A DNA stretch of 64,000 nucleotides, taken from Mesostigma viride (Eukaryota; Streptophyta; Mesostigmatophyceae; Mesostigmatales; Mesostigmataceae). The notes beneath the pieces were generated by a model that did no database searches, was not told the DNA's origin, and was given only the letters and a program-made list of their open reading frames with translations. Where the stretch lies: positions 1,788,569 to 1,852,568 of the forward strand of contig RPFO01000667.1 in NCBI GenBank assembly GCA_009746045.1, read 5' to 3'. Of the stretch, positions 23,116-33,668 are shown one piece after another; position 1 is the first letter of the stretch; every line of letters starts with the position of its first letter. The position numbers and the translations under genes were made by a program.

Positions 23116-23848
23116 CGCAGTCGGTCTGAATGACTGGCATTTTAACGAGCGTCATATTCGTCTCCGGCTTGGCAGTGCCGTCAGCCTGCATACAAAAAGA
23201 ACATTGGAGCCAGCACTTTCCCGCGGGTTGTAGCCGATATTCCTCCATGCAGCGATATTCACCAATGCGCTATCAATACACAAGTCGACCCCATCCGGTA
23301 TGTAAAAAAAGCACGCTGCTGGCCACGACGGTCACGGCGATGATGAACGACAATAACAAGAACGCCTAATAGCAGGCGTCATACAAACTAGAACAGACTG
23401 GAACAACTACTTACCCGGTCGTCTGTGATCTTGACGCAGAGCCTGGTTTACAAGGAAGCGAGGGAAACCGGCCACTATGACCACCCCTACTTAACCCACA
23501 TAATGAAGGTTAGGAATCCTCCCCATCATGCTAACCGTAGACTCGGTGAAACGCCCCATGCTACAAATACGATAGCCCAGCAACGACTACTTGCGGCCAT
23601 CACCTTGTCCAGTTCTGGCTGGCTGTGCGGCGGTAATTTTACCAAGTTTAAAAATGTTACGCCGCACCAGTCTGTGCTTTTTTACGTAGTACCAGTGTAG
23701 TGTAGAAATCTGCCAAAAGAGCAAACGCCCAAAGCCAACTTCCAAGACGCCCAAAGCCAAATTCCAAGACGCCCAAAGCCCAAAGGCGGGCGAGTCTGGC
23801 GCGGCGCGCCTGTCCCGGAGGCCATTGGGCGCCGGAATAAGAAATCCC

Positions 23849-23857
23849 TTTCCGGCA
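23849..23857. repeat. Target-site duplication TTTCCGGCA (right)
   Basis: Perfect copy of 15303-15311 immediately outside the right terminus. Confidence 0.9.
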
Positions 23858-24589
23858 TTCCCGATGGACTTGTCAGTTGTCAGCTGCTAATAAGATCTGA
23901 TGAGTCCACGTGCTCGAGCTGGCTTGTGAACATGTTTTCAGTGCGATCTCGAAATAGAAGAAAAAGACACGGCGTGAGCTTACCCAGCAGCCCACCACCC
24001 CTGAAACCAGGCGCTTTAGTGCTGGGCCGTACCATTATGATCAGGGTTGGGAACTATTGAGATCCGCCACAGGAAGGGGGTCGGCGTATAAATATGTTTA
24101 GATACGGCTCCTTGAGGGCCTGCTGACAACTTCTAAGGTATACAGGTGTAACCTACTACTTGTGCCAGGTTGTGCGGGATTTGACATGAAAAAATACACG
24201 GCTACAGTAGAGGCCTGGAGATAATTAGTGATTGAGCTTATTACCCAGCATCCACGAAACCGTTTAAAGTGCTGGGCCGCACCATGATAATTGGTTGAGG
24301 GCCTGCTGACAATCTGACATTCTGACTTGCGCGGGATTTTCTGGCGGAGCACATCCTGCCCAGGGGTTTGGGAAATCACACCCGGTGTTGGGAGCACCCG
24401 GTGACGGGTGACGGGTGACGGGTGACGCTAGGCTATAAATACGGGTCGATAAATACGGGTGAAAGGTACGAACGGGACGGTGTGCGCCTATTAAAAGGGG
24501 ACGGGGAAGGGGACCTTGATACCCTAGGCTTAGCAGGGATTAACTACTGGCTATATTTGGAATAAACGTACACCTATTTACCTGGAAAA
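23858..24589. other. Unassigned sequence with a ~250-bp imperfect tandem duplication
   Basis: Two related stretches (about 23970-24130 and 24230-24320) share ACCCAGCA, AGTGCTGGGCCG and GAGGGCCTGCTGAC. A short (GGGTGAC)n run lies near 24405. No gene recognised. Confidence 0.5.
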
Positions 24590-25707
24590 AAAAGGGGACG
24601 GGACACCCCCGAATTTCGCGCCAAAAAATTCGCACCGGTACCGTCGGTACCCCCGGCCGAATCGTGAAATTGTGGTGCACAATGCGCGCACCTCGTGCGG
24701 AGGTGGCCATGGCGACGTGCGTTGGGTAAAATATTGCCTAATCGGCCAAGCCTTCCTTCATCCAGATTAGCACGGGGGGCTAATCCGAAATATGACCGCA
24801 ATTAGTAATTTAGAATGCGCGCCTGCGACGCAAGAATTGAAGTTTCGTGGGTTCTCTTAATGCAGGAAGAATCGTTTAGTAATGTCAACGATGAAAATAG
24901 CCTACGCGGCTTCGATCGCGGCCATGTCCCGTCATTTCTGAAATGATATCCTTCAGGCCTGCGCGATCAGCGTCCAAGCCATCTATGGATGACTCGCTTT
25001 TCTTGCGCGCCTGGGTAGGAAATAATGCCGTCCGTGGTACGTTCATTTGACGCATGTCACCTCCCAGTCTGTTTGCGCTCTAATTGTTCCTGGCATGAAG
25101 CTTTTGGCGCCGTTTCCGGTTTGTTCTTGCCGTTTTGTCCGCCACTTGTTGCTGTTGCGCTGTCAGATTTTCCGCAGCTTTCAATGGTTTTCCTGACGCT
25201 GCGTATGCCATGCTTCTTAAAGCTACCAAGAATACATCGGGCAGATATCTGGCTTTGCTACGCTTGCTTTATGGAGCTCTTAACATGGTAGCCATTCTAT
25301 ATTGCGTAGTCAATGACTCTAGCTGCCTGGGAGCGGCATCACCGTTGCAAGGAGCTGGCAAGCTCATAAACGCCTGTCTTGGCTCTTCAGCCTGCTGGAA
25401 TAAGGTGAAGTTGTAGTGAAGGTGAGCATGTGAGAGTTACTTATCTCCTCCCAGCCTGTTTTGCTTCCATTAAACATGGCTGGGGCTTCCTAGATGGCAA
25501 GGATCAGTTGCTTTTGTCAATAAAGGATTACCCTTTTATCCATTATTGTCATGACTTGGTGTTAGCTATGAGTGATTCCCGCAAGCGGTCATGCCTGCTC
25601 ATAATGGTTTAAGAGTTGGTGGATGTGTTCTTCAAGCATCTAGCTTTTGATTAACGTGGTTCGATCTGCCCAATGTGAAGGGGGCAAGCTTAGGAATGGC
25701 TTTATGG

Positions 25708-26887
25708 TTTACAGAAGGGTGTGTGGCAGGGCTGCGTGCTGTCGCCCTACCTGTTCATTATTGTGGTCGAATACGTAATGATTCAGGCGCGCAAGCGATT
25801 TTGCCGCATCGTGGGTAGGGAACCAGGGGTGCAGGTTGCCAACCGTTTCTGGCATGGCGGGGCGGAAACGGAGATTCGGCTGGCGGACATCATCTATGCA
25901 GACGACACCACCCTCTTTGAGGGCACTGAGCACGTGCATGCAGACGTGGCTTGACTGCCTGGCAATCGAGGCCCGTGTGGTGGGGCTTGAGGTCAGCAAG
26001 AAGACGGAGGCTCTGGCGATTGGGCTCACTCAGCCACCGCCCGCCCTCTTTCTCCTTCACAGCTCTCGAGTCCTGTATCGGGACCGCGTCAAGCTGCTGG
26101 GCAGCCTCCTCCCCAGCTGCGAGGCTGATGTAGACCACCGCATCTCCCTCGCCTGGCACGCTTTATGTCAATACCGGGCCCTGTTGCGCAAGCCCCTGGG
26201 CAAGATAGAGAAACAGGACCTCAGTGTTGAAGGTCCTCGTCCTTCCTGTTCTTACGTATGGGGCCAAGACGTGGACCCTCACCGCCGACCTGGCCTGAAA
26301 GCTGGACGGCGCGGTCACCAACATGCTGCTCATGTTCGCAATGAGGACCTGTACCTCGGCATGCCATACATCACCAGCACCATTAAGCAGCGGCGCCTGC
26401 AGCTCGTAGGGCACTTAGCTCGCACCAACGAGGTAGACACCTCCCGTGGCCCCCCCGCGGGACTGCGCCCAGCTCAGCCTGGCCGGCACCTCCTTACGTG
26501 GGCCGGTCCCCGTGATGCTAGACGCCGCAAGGCCCGCACCTTCAAAGAACAGCTAGTAGAGGACATGGGGGGCCTAGGCCTCTCCGTCATTTGGAAAAAG
26601 ATGATGGACAAGGCCAAGTGGGCCCAGGTCATAGACGACAACGAACCCCCTCCCGTGGGGAAGCGCCCGCGTGTGCAAACATACGGGAAGCACGCCAGAC
26701 AGGTCCCCTTGGGTAGAGAGCTTAGACTAGTTGTTGTAGATAGCTGTTGTAGATAGCTGTTGTAGATAGATGTTGTAGATAGATTAGACCAGTAGGACCG
26801 TTTGCACCCATCCATCCACCCATTGGGGTTAATGCTCCGTGACTCCCCAACGGGAGCACGAGTCTAATTAATTAATTAATTAATTAA
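25708..26887 (+). mobile_element. Family-1 LINE, 5'-truncated ORF2 with tail
   Basis: TTATGG is duplicated at 25702-25707 and 26888-26893. The frames encode GVWQGCVLSPYLFIIVVEYV (RT motif B region), DIIYADDTTLF (motif C), WLDCLAIEARVVGLEVS, RRLQLVGHLARTNEVDTSR, RPAQPGRHLLTWAGP and LSVIWKKMMDKAKWAQV, ending in PPPVGKRPRV. A GCAT duplication at ~25937 shifts the frame after YADDTTLF, and another break lies at ~26230-26330. The 3' UTR ends in the CTCCC-CAAC-GGGAG stem-loop plus (AATT)n. Dead copy. Confidence 0.85.
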
Positions 26888-26945
26888 TTATGGTGTCCCT
26901 CATGCCATGGTGTACGTACCAAGCATGCAGAGAGGCAGCTGTAAT

Positions 26946-26965
26946 TAATTAATTAATTAATTAAT
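26946..26965. mobile_element. Tail-only insertion: 20 bp of (AATT)n
   Basis: AGGCAGCTGTAAT is duplicated at 26933-26945 and 26966-26978 around 20 bp of pure TAAT/AATT repeat. The other copy of unit A (51106-51114, inverted) has a single site. An insertion containing nothing but retroposon tail. Confidence 0.8.
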
Positions 26966-27164
26966 AGGCAGCTGTAATATAATGTAGTATGGGCAAACTA
27001 GGTCAGAATGAACTTGGATTTTATGGCAAGCTTGTCACCATCATAAATAAATTAATTGCACTTGGATTGGCCCAGTTAGTGGTGGGAAAGGGTGTAACAG
27101 GGGCGGCGTTTGTGCTCAAAACAGGATTTTCCATTCAATTTTTTTGGCATGTCTACACTTATCA

Positions 27165-27233
27165 TCCATCCATCGGGGTTAATGCTCCGTGACTCCCCAA
27201 CGGGAGCACGAGTCTAATTAATTAATTAATTAA
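27165..27233 (+). mobile_element. 69-bp retroposon 3' end
   Basis: TTATCA is duplicated at 27159-27164 and 27234-27239. The insert is the last 69 bp of family 1: ATCCATCCATCGGGG, stem-loop and (AATT)n. Confidence 0.8.
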
Positions 27234-27310
27234 TTATCAACATGAGCTCATACTCGAGTAAACGTGCTCAGAATGAGCTCAAACTTTGTGAGAGTGAAAT
27301 TCCCACTCTA

Positions 27311-28838
27311 AATTAAATTTAATTAAATTGAATTGTATTCTAACATGACTGCGTTGGGCGATCATTAAATTAAATTAAATTAAATTATAACATGCCTCCG
27401 TTGGGAGATCATGTAGCACATATTCCATGATGGATGGGGTGGACGGGAAGCCGCGTAATCGAACTATCCTAACTCTAAGCTATCTAGTCTAGAAAATCCT
27501 AACTACACTACTCATCAAAACGCCGCCTCCGCTTGGGGGGAGGGGGCTTGCCCACAGGGTCGGGCGTGTGCGCCTTGACAATCCTCTTCCACCGCGTCTT
27601 GTCCTGCATGGCAGTCCAAAGACGGGAGAGAGAGTGGATGCGGTGCTCAAACTGGGCTGGGACCACTAGGTCGTCCAGCAACATCTGGATGTAGGTCGTG
27701 ACAGGTTTCCCTACCCTTTTGGGAATGCCCTCTGGGCCAGGCCAGGTCAGAATGTGGCGCCCTGGCTGGCCAAGCCGCTGGGGGCCGGCCAGACCAAGGG
27801 CGGTGTCGACCTGGCTGGTGCGAGCAAGGTGTCCTACAAATGCTATCCTACGCTGCCTAATCTCGTCCGAAATACGAGGCATGCCATGATACAAAGACTC
27901 TGATGACGAACGCTCGGAAAACCCTACGTTAAGGACCTGTCGGAGCATCCTGTAAACCGTGCCGTCTAGCCTAGCTGCCAGTTTGGGTGGGAGTGTCCAC
28001 GCCTCGGCGCCATACGTGAGCACCGTGAGGACGAGGACCTTGAAGAGCATGCGCTTGCGGTGCTCGCCCATGCCCTTCGAGCGCCAGTAGGTGTTGAGCG
28101 AACGGAGCTTGGCCCAGGCAAGGCCGATGCGGGGGTCCACATTGTCGGCAGTGTCAGGAAGCCAACTCCCCAACAGCTTGAAGCGGTCGCGGAACGGGAC
28201 CTCCGTCCCGTCGAGCAGGCGCGGCAGCGGTGGTGTACTGGAGGCCCCAATCACCATCGCCTCAGTTTTGACACTAATCTCCAACCCCACCGCCCTCGCC
28301 TCCAGGCCCAGACAGTCCAGCCAGGTCTGAATGTGCTCGGGGCTCTCGATGAGGGTGGTGTCATCCGCATAAATCAGGTCGGCAAGGGGGTCACCAGGTC
28401 TAACCCCGCCGTGCTCTTTCACGTTATAAAGGATGTCCAAGCCTGGCTCGAACCCCTAAAGAGCAGTAAAGCGCGCACGGCCGCACGTGCACGGCGCATG
28501 ACGTGATCCACGACAATAATGAACAGGTATGGGGACATGCAGGACACAACCAGGCCATGAATGGGCGATCATGTAGCACGTATTCCTTGCTGGATGGGTG
28601 CCGGGGTGGCGGAGCCGCGAAACCGAACTAAGCTAGCTTTAAGCTAATTTCAAGGTAGTCTAGGAAATCCTAGCTACTCTACTCAGCAAAGCGCCCATTC
28701 CTCCTGGGGGGGGGGGGGGGGGGGGGGCGTGCTTACCGGGGCTGGCATGTGAGCATGGACAATCATCTGCCACCACTTCTTGTTCTGCATGTAGTAGTCC
28801 AAGCAAGAGAGAGGGAGAAAATGCGGTGTTCACACTTA
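27311..28838 (-). mobile_element. Family-2 LINE, outer copy (interrupted)
   Basis: Minus-strand family-2 3' end: the tail is at 27311-27365 and the rest of the 3' UTR and ~45 C-terminal codons at 28573-28838. It is interrupted by another family-2 copy. The segment includes a run of ~22 G at 28708-28729 in the Pro-coding tail. The 5' junction at ~28838 lies inside dispersed unit C. Confidence 0.7.
27366..28561 (-). mobile_element. Family-2 LINE, inner copy, ORF2 with YADD motif
   Basis: TGGGCGATCAT is duplicated at 27355-27365 and 28562-28572. The minus-strand frame 27508-28440 (310 codons) runs GDPLADLIYADDTTLIESPEH (motif C), WLDCLGLEARAVGLEISVKTE, VLTVLTYGAEAWTL, RRIAFVGHLARTSQVDTALG, QPGRHILTWPGP and GKPPPPKRRRRF to a stop. 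It is 5'-truncated: motifs before B are missing and a frameshift upstream of 28440 separates SPYLFIIVVDHVMRRAR. The tail is (TAAAT)n preceded by CTCC/GGAG pairing around CAAC-type sequence. RT, no endonuclease retained. Confidence 0.85.
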
Positions 28839-29240
28839 TCAAGGAGACAACCAGCGCAGGCCAGAAGAAATCGGGAGAATCCGGACCATGGTAGCTCGAG
28901 CCTGCCGTTATCTTGTCTGCGTGTTCGAGTCGTTCAGGATGATGAAGATGAATGGTGATGCATGGAAATGTGTATCCTTGTGCATTGAAATTATGGCTGG
29001 ATTACGTGTAGAGCGACTACTACGTGTAGAGCTACTACGTGTAGAGCTACTACGTGTAGAGCTGATGACCTACACGGTGGGGCCGGAAACAGCATGCTTG
29101 ATCAGGGCGTGTGTCTCGAGCCTAACTGGCCGGGAGTGTCTAAAGGTGAGCACCATTGCTGCGATCGCTCTCCCACCATTTACGAGGAAATACCCGCAAA
29201 TGGAAAACCACTGAAAAGGTCTAGCTAGTCAGTCATCACG
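28839..29240. repeat. Dispersed unit C fragment and unassigned sequence
   Basis: AGACAACCAGCGCAGGCC, GAGAATCCGGACCATGGTAG and CTCGAGCCTGCCGT recur at 30775-30870, 60265-60345 and 60625-60670. Within it, 29010-29060 has four TACTACGTGTAGAGC-type short repeats. No gene. Confidence 0.55.
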
Positions 29241-29289
29241 TTAGCCATGCCATGATTCCAAACGTCCAACAACTGCACACGGTGCCTGC

Positions 29290-30274
29290 CTTTGCAAAGG
29301 CAAAAAGCCGGAGGACAGCACTTATACCAGAACTGGTTCCTCTATCTCCATACCGCTCTCCTCCGGGTCAACTGTGTGGTTCGGTCGGTCTTTCCCCCGA
29401 CTCCACCGTCAAGTGCGAGGACGCGGATGGGGCCGCCCTCTACTCACCCAACCTCCGCCCCGACATTACCGTGCTTGACTACAACGGGCAGGGTTGCATG
29501 CCACCTGCTCATCGATGTCTCCGTGGCTCGGCCACTCTCCGGTCGCCACATCCTCCGGGCGGCTGTGGATGCCGGCGCTGCTGCCGCTGTGGCTGAGCGC
29601 GACAAGTTTGCCTCCTACGCCGGCAATGTGGGGCCGGGCCCCACCGGGTCATCCCCTTTGTCCTTGAGGAGTTCGGGGCCATGGGCCCCAAGACAGCGGA
29701 GTTTTTCCACGACTGCTGCCAGCGCCGTGAAGACCGCCTTGACCTCGAGGGTCAGACCGCCCCGTGGTCTGCCCGCACGTGGTCCTCGTATTGGCGGCAG
29801 CGCCTGTCACTCGCCCTCACTCGCACCGTGGCTGATGTGTTAAATTCTGCCGCACCCGGGCCGACTTTGTGGCGACCCATGCGGTCTAGATGTTGTAGTT
29901 AGAATGCTGTTAGGTTGATGTAGTATGTAGCCAATGTAGATAGATTAGACCGGTAGGAATGTTTGCACCCATCCATCCATCCATCGGGGTTAATGCTCCG
30001 TGACTCCCCAACGGGAGCACGAGTCTAATTAATTAATTAATTAATGCGGTCTAGATCCCTCCCAGGCCTGCATGGTGGGCCGGCAGCGATGTGGCTGCGT
30101 GTCGTAGTTTTGTGATGTAGTTAGTTGTACCTTGTGCAGCTGGCGTGATCCTTGGATGTCCGTGTCAGATTCCTGTTAATTTCTTCAGGGTTATTCTCCT
30201 TTTCGGGTTTTTCCTTATGTTGTGCACATGCCCATCTCACCTCCGTAATCTATTATCATTCTCAATGAATACAT
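29290..30274 (+). mobile_element. LINE C-terminal domain, PD-(D/E)xK-like, interrupted at its stop
   Basis: Several frames together encode VEDADGAALYSPNLRPDITVLD, HLLIDVSVARPL, VIPFVLEEFGAMGPKTAEFF, REDRLDLEGQ and WSSYWRQRLSLALTRTVAD, ending CRTRADFVATHAV with TAG at 29888-29890. It is homologous to the three copies at 46651-48590. The RPD-x(n)-IDV pattern recalls PD-(D/E)xK nuclease-like domains at the end of some LINE proteins, an inference from pattern only. Frame breaks near 29490 and 29640 kill the ORF. A 152-bp retroposon sits in the stop codon, after which the 3' UTR resumes at 30057. Confidence 0.7.
29892..30043 (+). mobile_element. 152-bp family-1 retroposon nested in a LINE stop codon
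   Basis: ATGCGGTCTAGAT is duplicated at 29879-29891 and 30044-30056. The insert is the family-1 3' UTR (TAGATAGATTAGACCGGT, CATCCATCCATCCATCGG), stem-loop and (AATT)n. Confidence 0.85.
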
Positions 30275-30519
30275 TAATTAATTAATTAATTAATTAATTA
30301 ATTAAACTTGTGCTCCCGTTGGGGAGTCACGGAGCACCAAAGTGCTTTTAATCCCTGTGTGTGCACAACAGGAGAAAGGGCAGAGACCCCCAGTCTCCTT
30401 CATGCCAAAGGCATGCCACAGCTGCATTCGGGCGCGCTAGCTAAAAGGACATGCTACCGATCCGGCAAACTGTGGATGCAATAAGACCCATGTGAGCGTG
30501 GCATAACAAGTAGCGTGGA
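30275..30519 (-). mobile_element. SINE-like retroposon with 12-bp target duplication
   Basis: CAATGAATACAT is duplicated at 30263-30274 and 30520-30531. On the minus strand it carries the same 3' UTR as the 6394 element, ending with the stem-loop and (AATT)n. It lacks any coding part, so this copy is 5'-truncated inside the 3' UTR. Confidence 0.85.
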
Positions 30520-30531
30520 CAATGAATACAT

Positions 30532-31100
30532 ATACCAGTCCTTCCACGGCGTTGGATCGCCATGCGTCCAGGCATAGTTGTCTCACTTCATATAGTCACT
30601 AGAGGGGGATATAATCCTCATCTGAGCTGTCCTCTACTGTATACTCGGGCGTGATATGCAAATTAAAAAGATGTGCACAGAATAAGAAGTAAGCTAGCAT
30701 GGCAGCATCAGGTAGTGGAAGCCTCCTCCGGTATTTAAAATATTATTATGTTTTATTTATTTATATATCAAAGAGACAACCAGCGCAGGCCAGAAATCGG
30801 GAGAATCCGGACCATGGTAGCTCGAGCCTGCCGTTATCTTTTCCGCGTTTTCGAGTCGTTCAGGATGATGAAGAATGATATATTTTTATTACATGCACTC
30901 CGTTGGGGTATCAGTATCATGTAGCACGTATTGATCCATATGGCTGATGGGGGTGGGGGGGAACTGAGCCTCCTCCGGTATAGGGACTGAAATTAAGCGC
31001 ACATGCATCACCCACCTCGGGCGCAATATCATGTCAATTATAACCATGCAGGGCCCTGCCCCCTACATGAGAACCCGTAAGAACTGTAGGCCTTTTCAAA
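30532..31100. other. Mixed dispersed repeats (units B and C), no gene
   Basis: 30595-30650 holds the unit-B motif (TCACTAGAGGGGGATATAAT, CTGAGCTGTCCTC). 30775-30870 holds unit C. 30885-30950 has a decayed family-2 3' end (minus). 30960-31100 is unassigned. Confidence 0.55.
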
Positions 31101-31104
31101 TCAC

Positions 31105-31172
31105 TTAGGGAGTTGAAAGCTCCGCGGCTTCCCAACGTGGGACCGCGTGTAACTAATTCATTAAATAATGAA
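31105..31172 (+). mobile_element. Diverged retroposon 3' end with alternate stem
   Basis: CGCGG pairs with CCGCG and TCCC with GGGA around an AACGT loop, followed by TAACTAATTCATTAAATAATG. Same architecture as the family-1 3' end with a different stem sequence. Confidence 0.5.
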
Positions 31173-31871
31173 CAGCAGGAGCATCAGCAGAAGGTTAGAA
31201 AGCTCACTGCTGGAAACCCCAGCATGTACGCAAATATCATAAAGAGGTGTGCCTTGTGCAAAAGGCTTGGATGCTCTGAGAAAAGTAATAATATACACTG
31301 CCTGCATTAGCACAGCCATACCAGAATGCCACAGCAGTGAATGGACTGCGGGGCATATATATATGGTGTGCAGTAGGGCCCCACAAGAGGCACCCTAATA
31401 ATGGTTGCTCAAACCATAACACACAAACTCAAATGCAGGGTTGCAGCTGATCCACGCTCTGCATGGCTAGTCTAGCTACCTGACTACGCTGGACAAGAAG
31501 GTTGCTATTGTCTGTTGCAACACAGATTCATGTGCAAGGGTGATGAACCTGGTTTCATGGGAGCCCTATTTACCCCAATTGTCGACAAGAGCGATAGACC
31601 TTGAGGAATATTGATGCTTGATCTAGAAGCTTGACATGCCTTGTTCAAATGGAACCAGAGGCAGCAATCACAAGGCCCAGAATGGTCTAGGAAACTCCAA
31701 GCCAGTTCCATCGCACTCCAGCTGCCAGCCATTGCAGAAGGGAGAGTGCCAGCCAGTTCCAGTGCGCTCCGGCTGCCCTTTCAACTGGGCACAGTGCTGA
31801 CCCAAAGGGGCACCATGACATGCCCCGGCATACACAGGGCCAAGCCCACGCAACACAGCCAGCGCCTGCGC
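31173..31871. other. Unassigned sequence
   Basis: Only short ORFs. Two imperfect 45-bp units sharing GCCAGTTCCA and GCTCC(A/G)GCTGCC occur at 31700-31785. No recognised gene. Confidence 0.5.
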
Positions 31872-31875
31872 TTAA

Positions 31876-33593
31876 CTCGTCGTCTGTCCCAACTCAGTCC
31901 TCACAGGAGGACTGAGTTGACAATTTTCAACCGCGTGTAGCGACTAGGTGGGGGGTCCATCCCAAATGTTTTGATGTGGATCTGGGGTGTACTAGATATC
32001 ATTTTGTTGGCAAAAATACTGCATATGTGAAAACTTGACCCGAACACCTGAAAATTACACGGACGTTGGGCGCCCCTCGCGAATTTGCATTTTTCGGGAT
32101 AAGAACGAGTGGGAAAAATTCAATCAAATCCTGGTGCATGAAGAAAAAATATAGGCACGTAAACAACATAGTTCTTGAAGCGTGGCAAAAAACTGGGCTC
32201 CATTTGGCCACTGCAACTGCCTGAAACAATTAAAAAACTCTCAGTCCTCAGGAGAGGAATGGGGCTTTTGCTAACTTTGCTAGCATGTAAGTGCGGTCAT
32301 ACTACATCACCGTGGCCACCAACCATCCCAATCAACTCATTTCCCTTCAAGCATTACAGGACAACACACTTGCATCATCATACTTCAGGTATATCATACC
32401 TTATCATGTAGTGAGAGCCTATGCATGCATGTAGGGAATGGGCTTGGATACCTACCAACAAAGGGTTATGTTATAAGTGCCAACCACCAATATAATGGGT
32501 AGGTTAAGCATATTTCCATTGTTTCAAACAACAATAGATATGGCTATAACTGTTTTGCCTTGCCATGATGTGGCCAACATAGTTGCTGGCACATGATGGC
32601 AGTGGTTTGTCACCAAGACTTTTCACTCACCCGTAAAAGCTTGAATGCACCCTTGACGCAGCCCGTGGCCACACAATCATGCAGTATGAACGTAGCAAAA
32701 GAATAACTAACATCTATGAAGGTGTTTAAACCTGCACAGCTCCTAAAACCCTGCACAACTACACTGGGTTAAGGCAAATGCCTGCTAACATCATCTGAAA
32801 AGGGGGTTTTAGAGAGGGGCAGGCAACGGTCAAGAAAGAGCATCAAGACTTGAACCTGACAACGCCTCGCAAGCTTAAACTCATGTACAAACATCAAGGA
32901 ACGAAGAGGCAACGATTATCCGGCTTTACCTGGCACGGCTGGCGTTACCTTGGCCCAGGCGGTGCCCGCAAAAGTGGCACTTTGCGGCACATAGACCATG
33001 ACGTGACAGAATGGTCGAGATCATCAAATCTATACTGTCACTCAATATATTCTAATACAATTCATGTTAAAATGTAGAAAGAAACCTATCAGCCATTGAA
33101 ATTGCGCCGGAAAGCAAGCGCAGTCATCAATTCCGTCGACCTGCCTTATCGCAGTTTTTTCCAGCAAGAACAGTGCCGACACCGGGTAAATCGCATCCCC
33201 GCGAGCTAAAAATTGATTTATATCATCTTTAGGGCATTTTAAATCTATTTACTGAGTTTGGACGGCTAACTCGTCCGCAAACGTAAACTGCATGCATGGG
33301 CGCGAGCCGCCATGGCTAGGTCGTGCATTTCCGGAACTCGCGTTTCACGTGGAAAAGTACCCTTACCACCTGTACTTTGACCGTACAGTTAGCCGCGCAT
33401 ACCAAATCCAAAAAAATCCCAAAAATATGTCCAAGAAAGATCTTTTCACGTAGTATTTGAATAAATTTTGAGAGAAATTTTTTGTCAAACATTCTGACCG
33501 GGGCGAATTTTCTACGAAACCCAAAAACTCGGTCCTCTAGAGAGGACTGAGTTCAACTCAGTCCTCCGTAGAGGACCAGGGACAGACGACGAG
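31876..33593. mobile_element. 1.7-kb TTAA-flanked element with hairpin termini
   Basis: TTAA lies at 31872-31875 and 33594-33597. The inverted termini read CTCGTCGTCTGTCCC. Just inside each end is a hairpin: left AACTCAGTCCTC with GAGGACTGAGTT; right the same arms enclosed by GGTCCTCTA/TAGAGGACC pairing. TTAA duplication is the hallmark of piggyBac-type elements, although the terminus does not start with the common CCC. The interior (no ORF above 76 codons) encodes no visible transposase, so a non-autonomous element. Confidence 0.7.
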
Positions 33594-33668
33594 TTAATGA
33601 TATACACGACTAACGGGCAGCCTGGCGAGCTGGGTGCAGGAGCACAGGAGCCCGTCTGGGGAGACAGA

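Larger units (their letters stand above)
15312..23848. mobile_element. 8.5-kb foldback (Mutator-like) element with giant inverted arms
   Basis: Both ends read inward GGGATTTCTTATTCCGG and are flanked by a perfect 9-bp direct duplication (TTTCCGGCA). The arms are long inverted repeats: left 15312-18180, right 19790-23848. Each has, from outside in, a ~740-bp near-identical unique segment, a 21-bp tandem array, and a ~27-bp array built on CACTAACGTTAG. The central 1.6 kb contains a retroposon and further repeats. Nine-bp duplications are typical of Mutator-like elements and of Drosophila Foldback elements, whose arms also consist of tandem repeats; this assignment is by structure alone. No transposase frame is visible, so it is non-autonomous unless the outer 740 bp hides one. 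Confidence 0.85.
24590..27300 (+). repeat. Long dispersed unit A, left copy
   Basis: Collinear in inverted orientation with 49490-52360. It begins at GGGGACGGGACAC with a GCGCCAAAAAATTCG motif and runs through 'ACGTGCGTT', 'CAGGCCTGCGCGATC' and 'AATTGCACTTGG'-type sequence to 'CTCAAACTTTGTGAGAGTG'. Short ORFs (25025-25291 here, 51369-51821 in the other copy) share CPPLVAVALSDFPQ-like residues but frames are not conserved. Three retroposons interrupt it at 25708, 26946 and 27165. Confidence 0.75.

Noticed and set aside
20373-23233. 860-codon and other long ORFs over the right foldback arm
   Set aside because: Same 21-bp repeat artefact in inverted orientation.
15312-23848. LTR retrotransposon interpretation of the repeated ends
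   Set aside because: The terminal repeats are inverted, not direct, and there is no primer-binding site, gag or pol.
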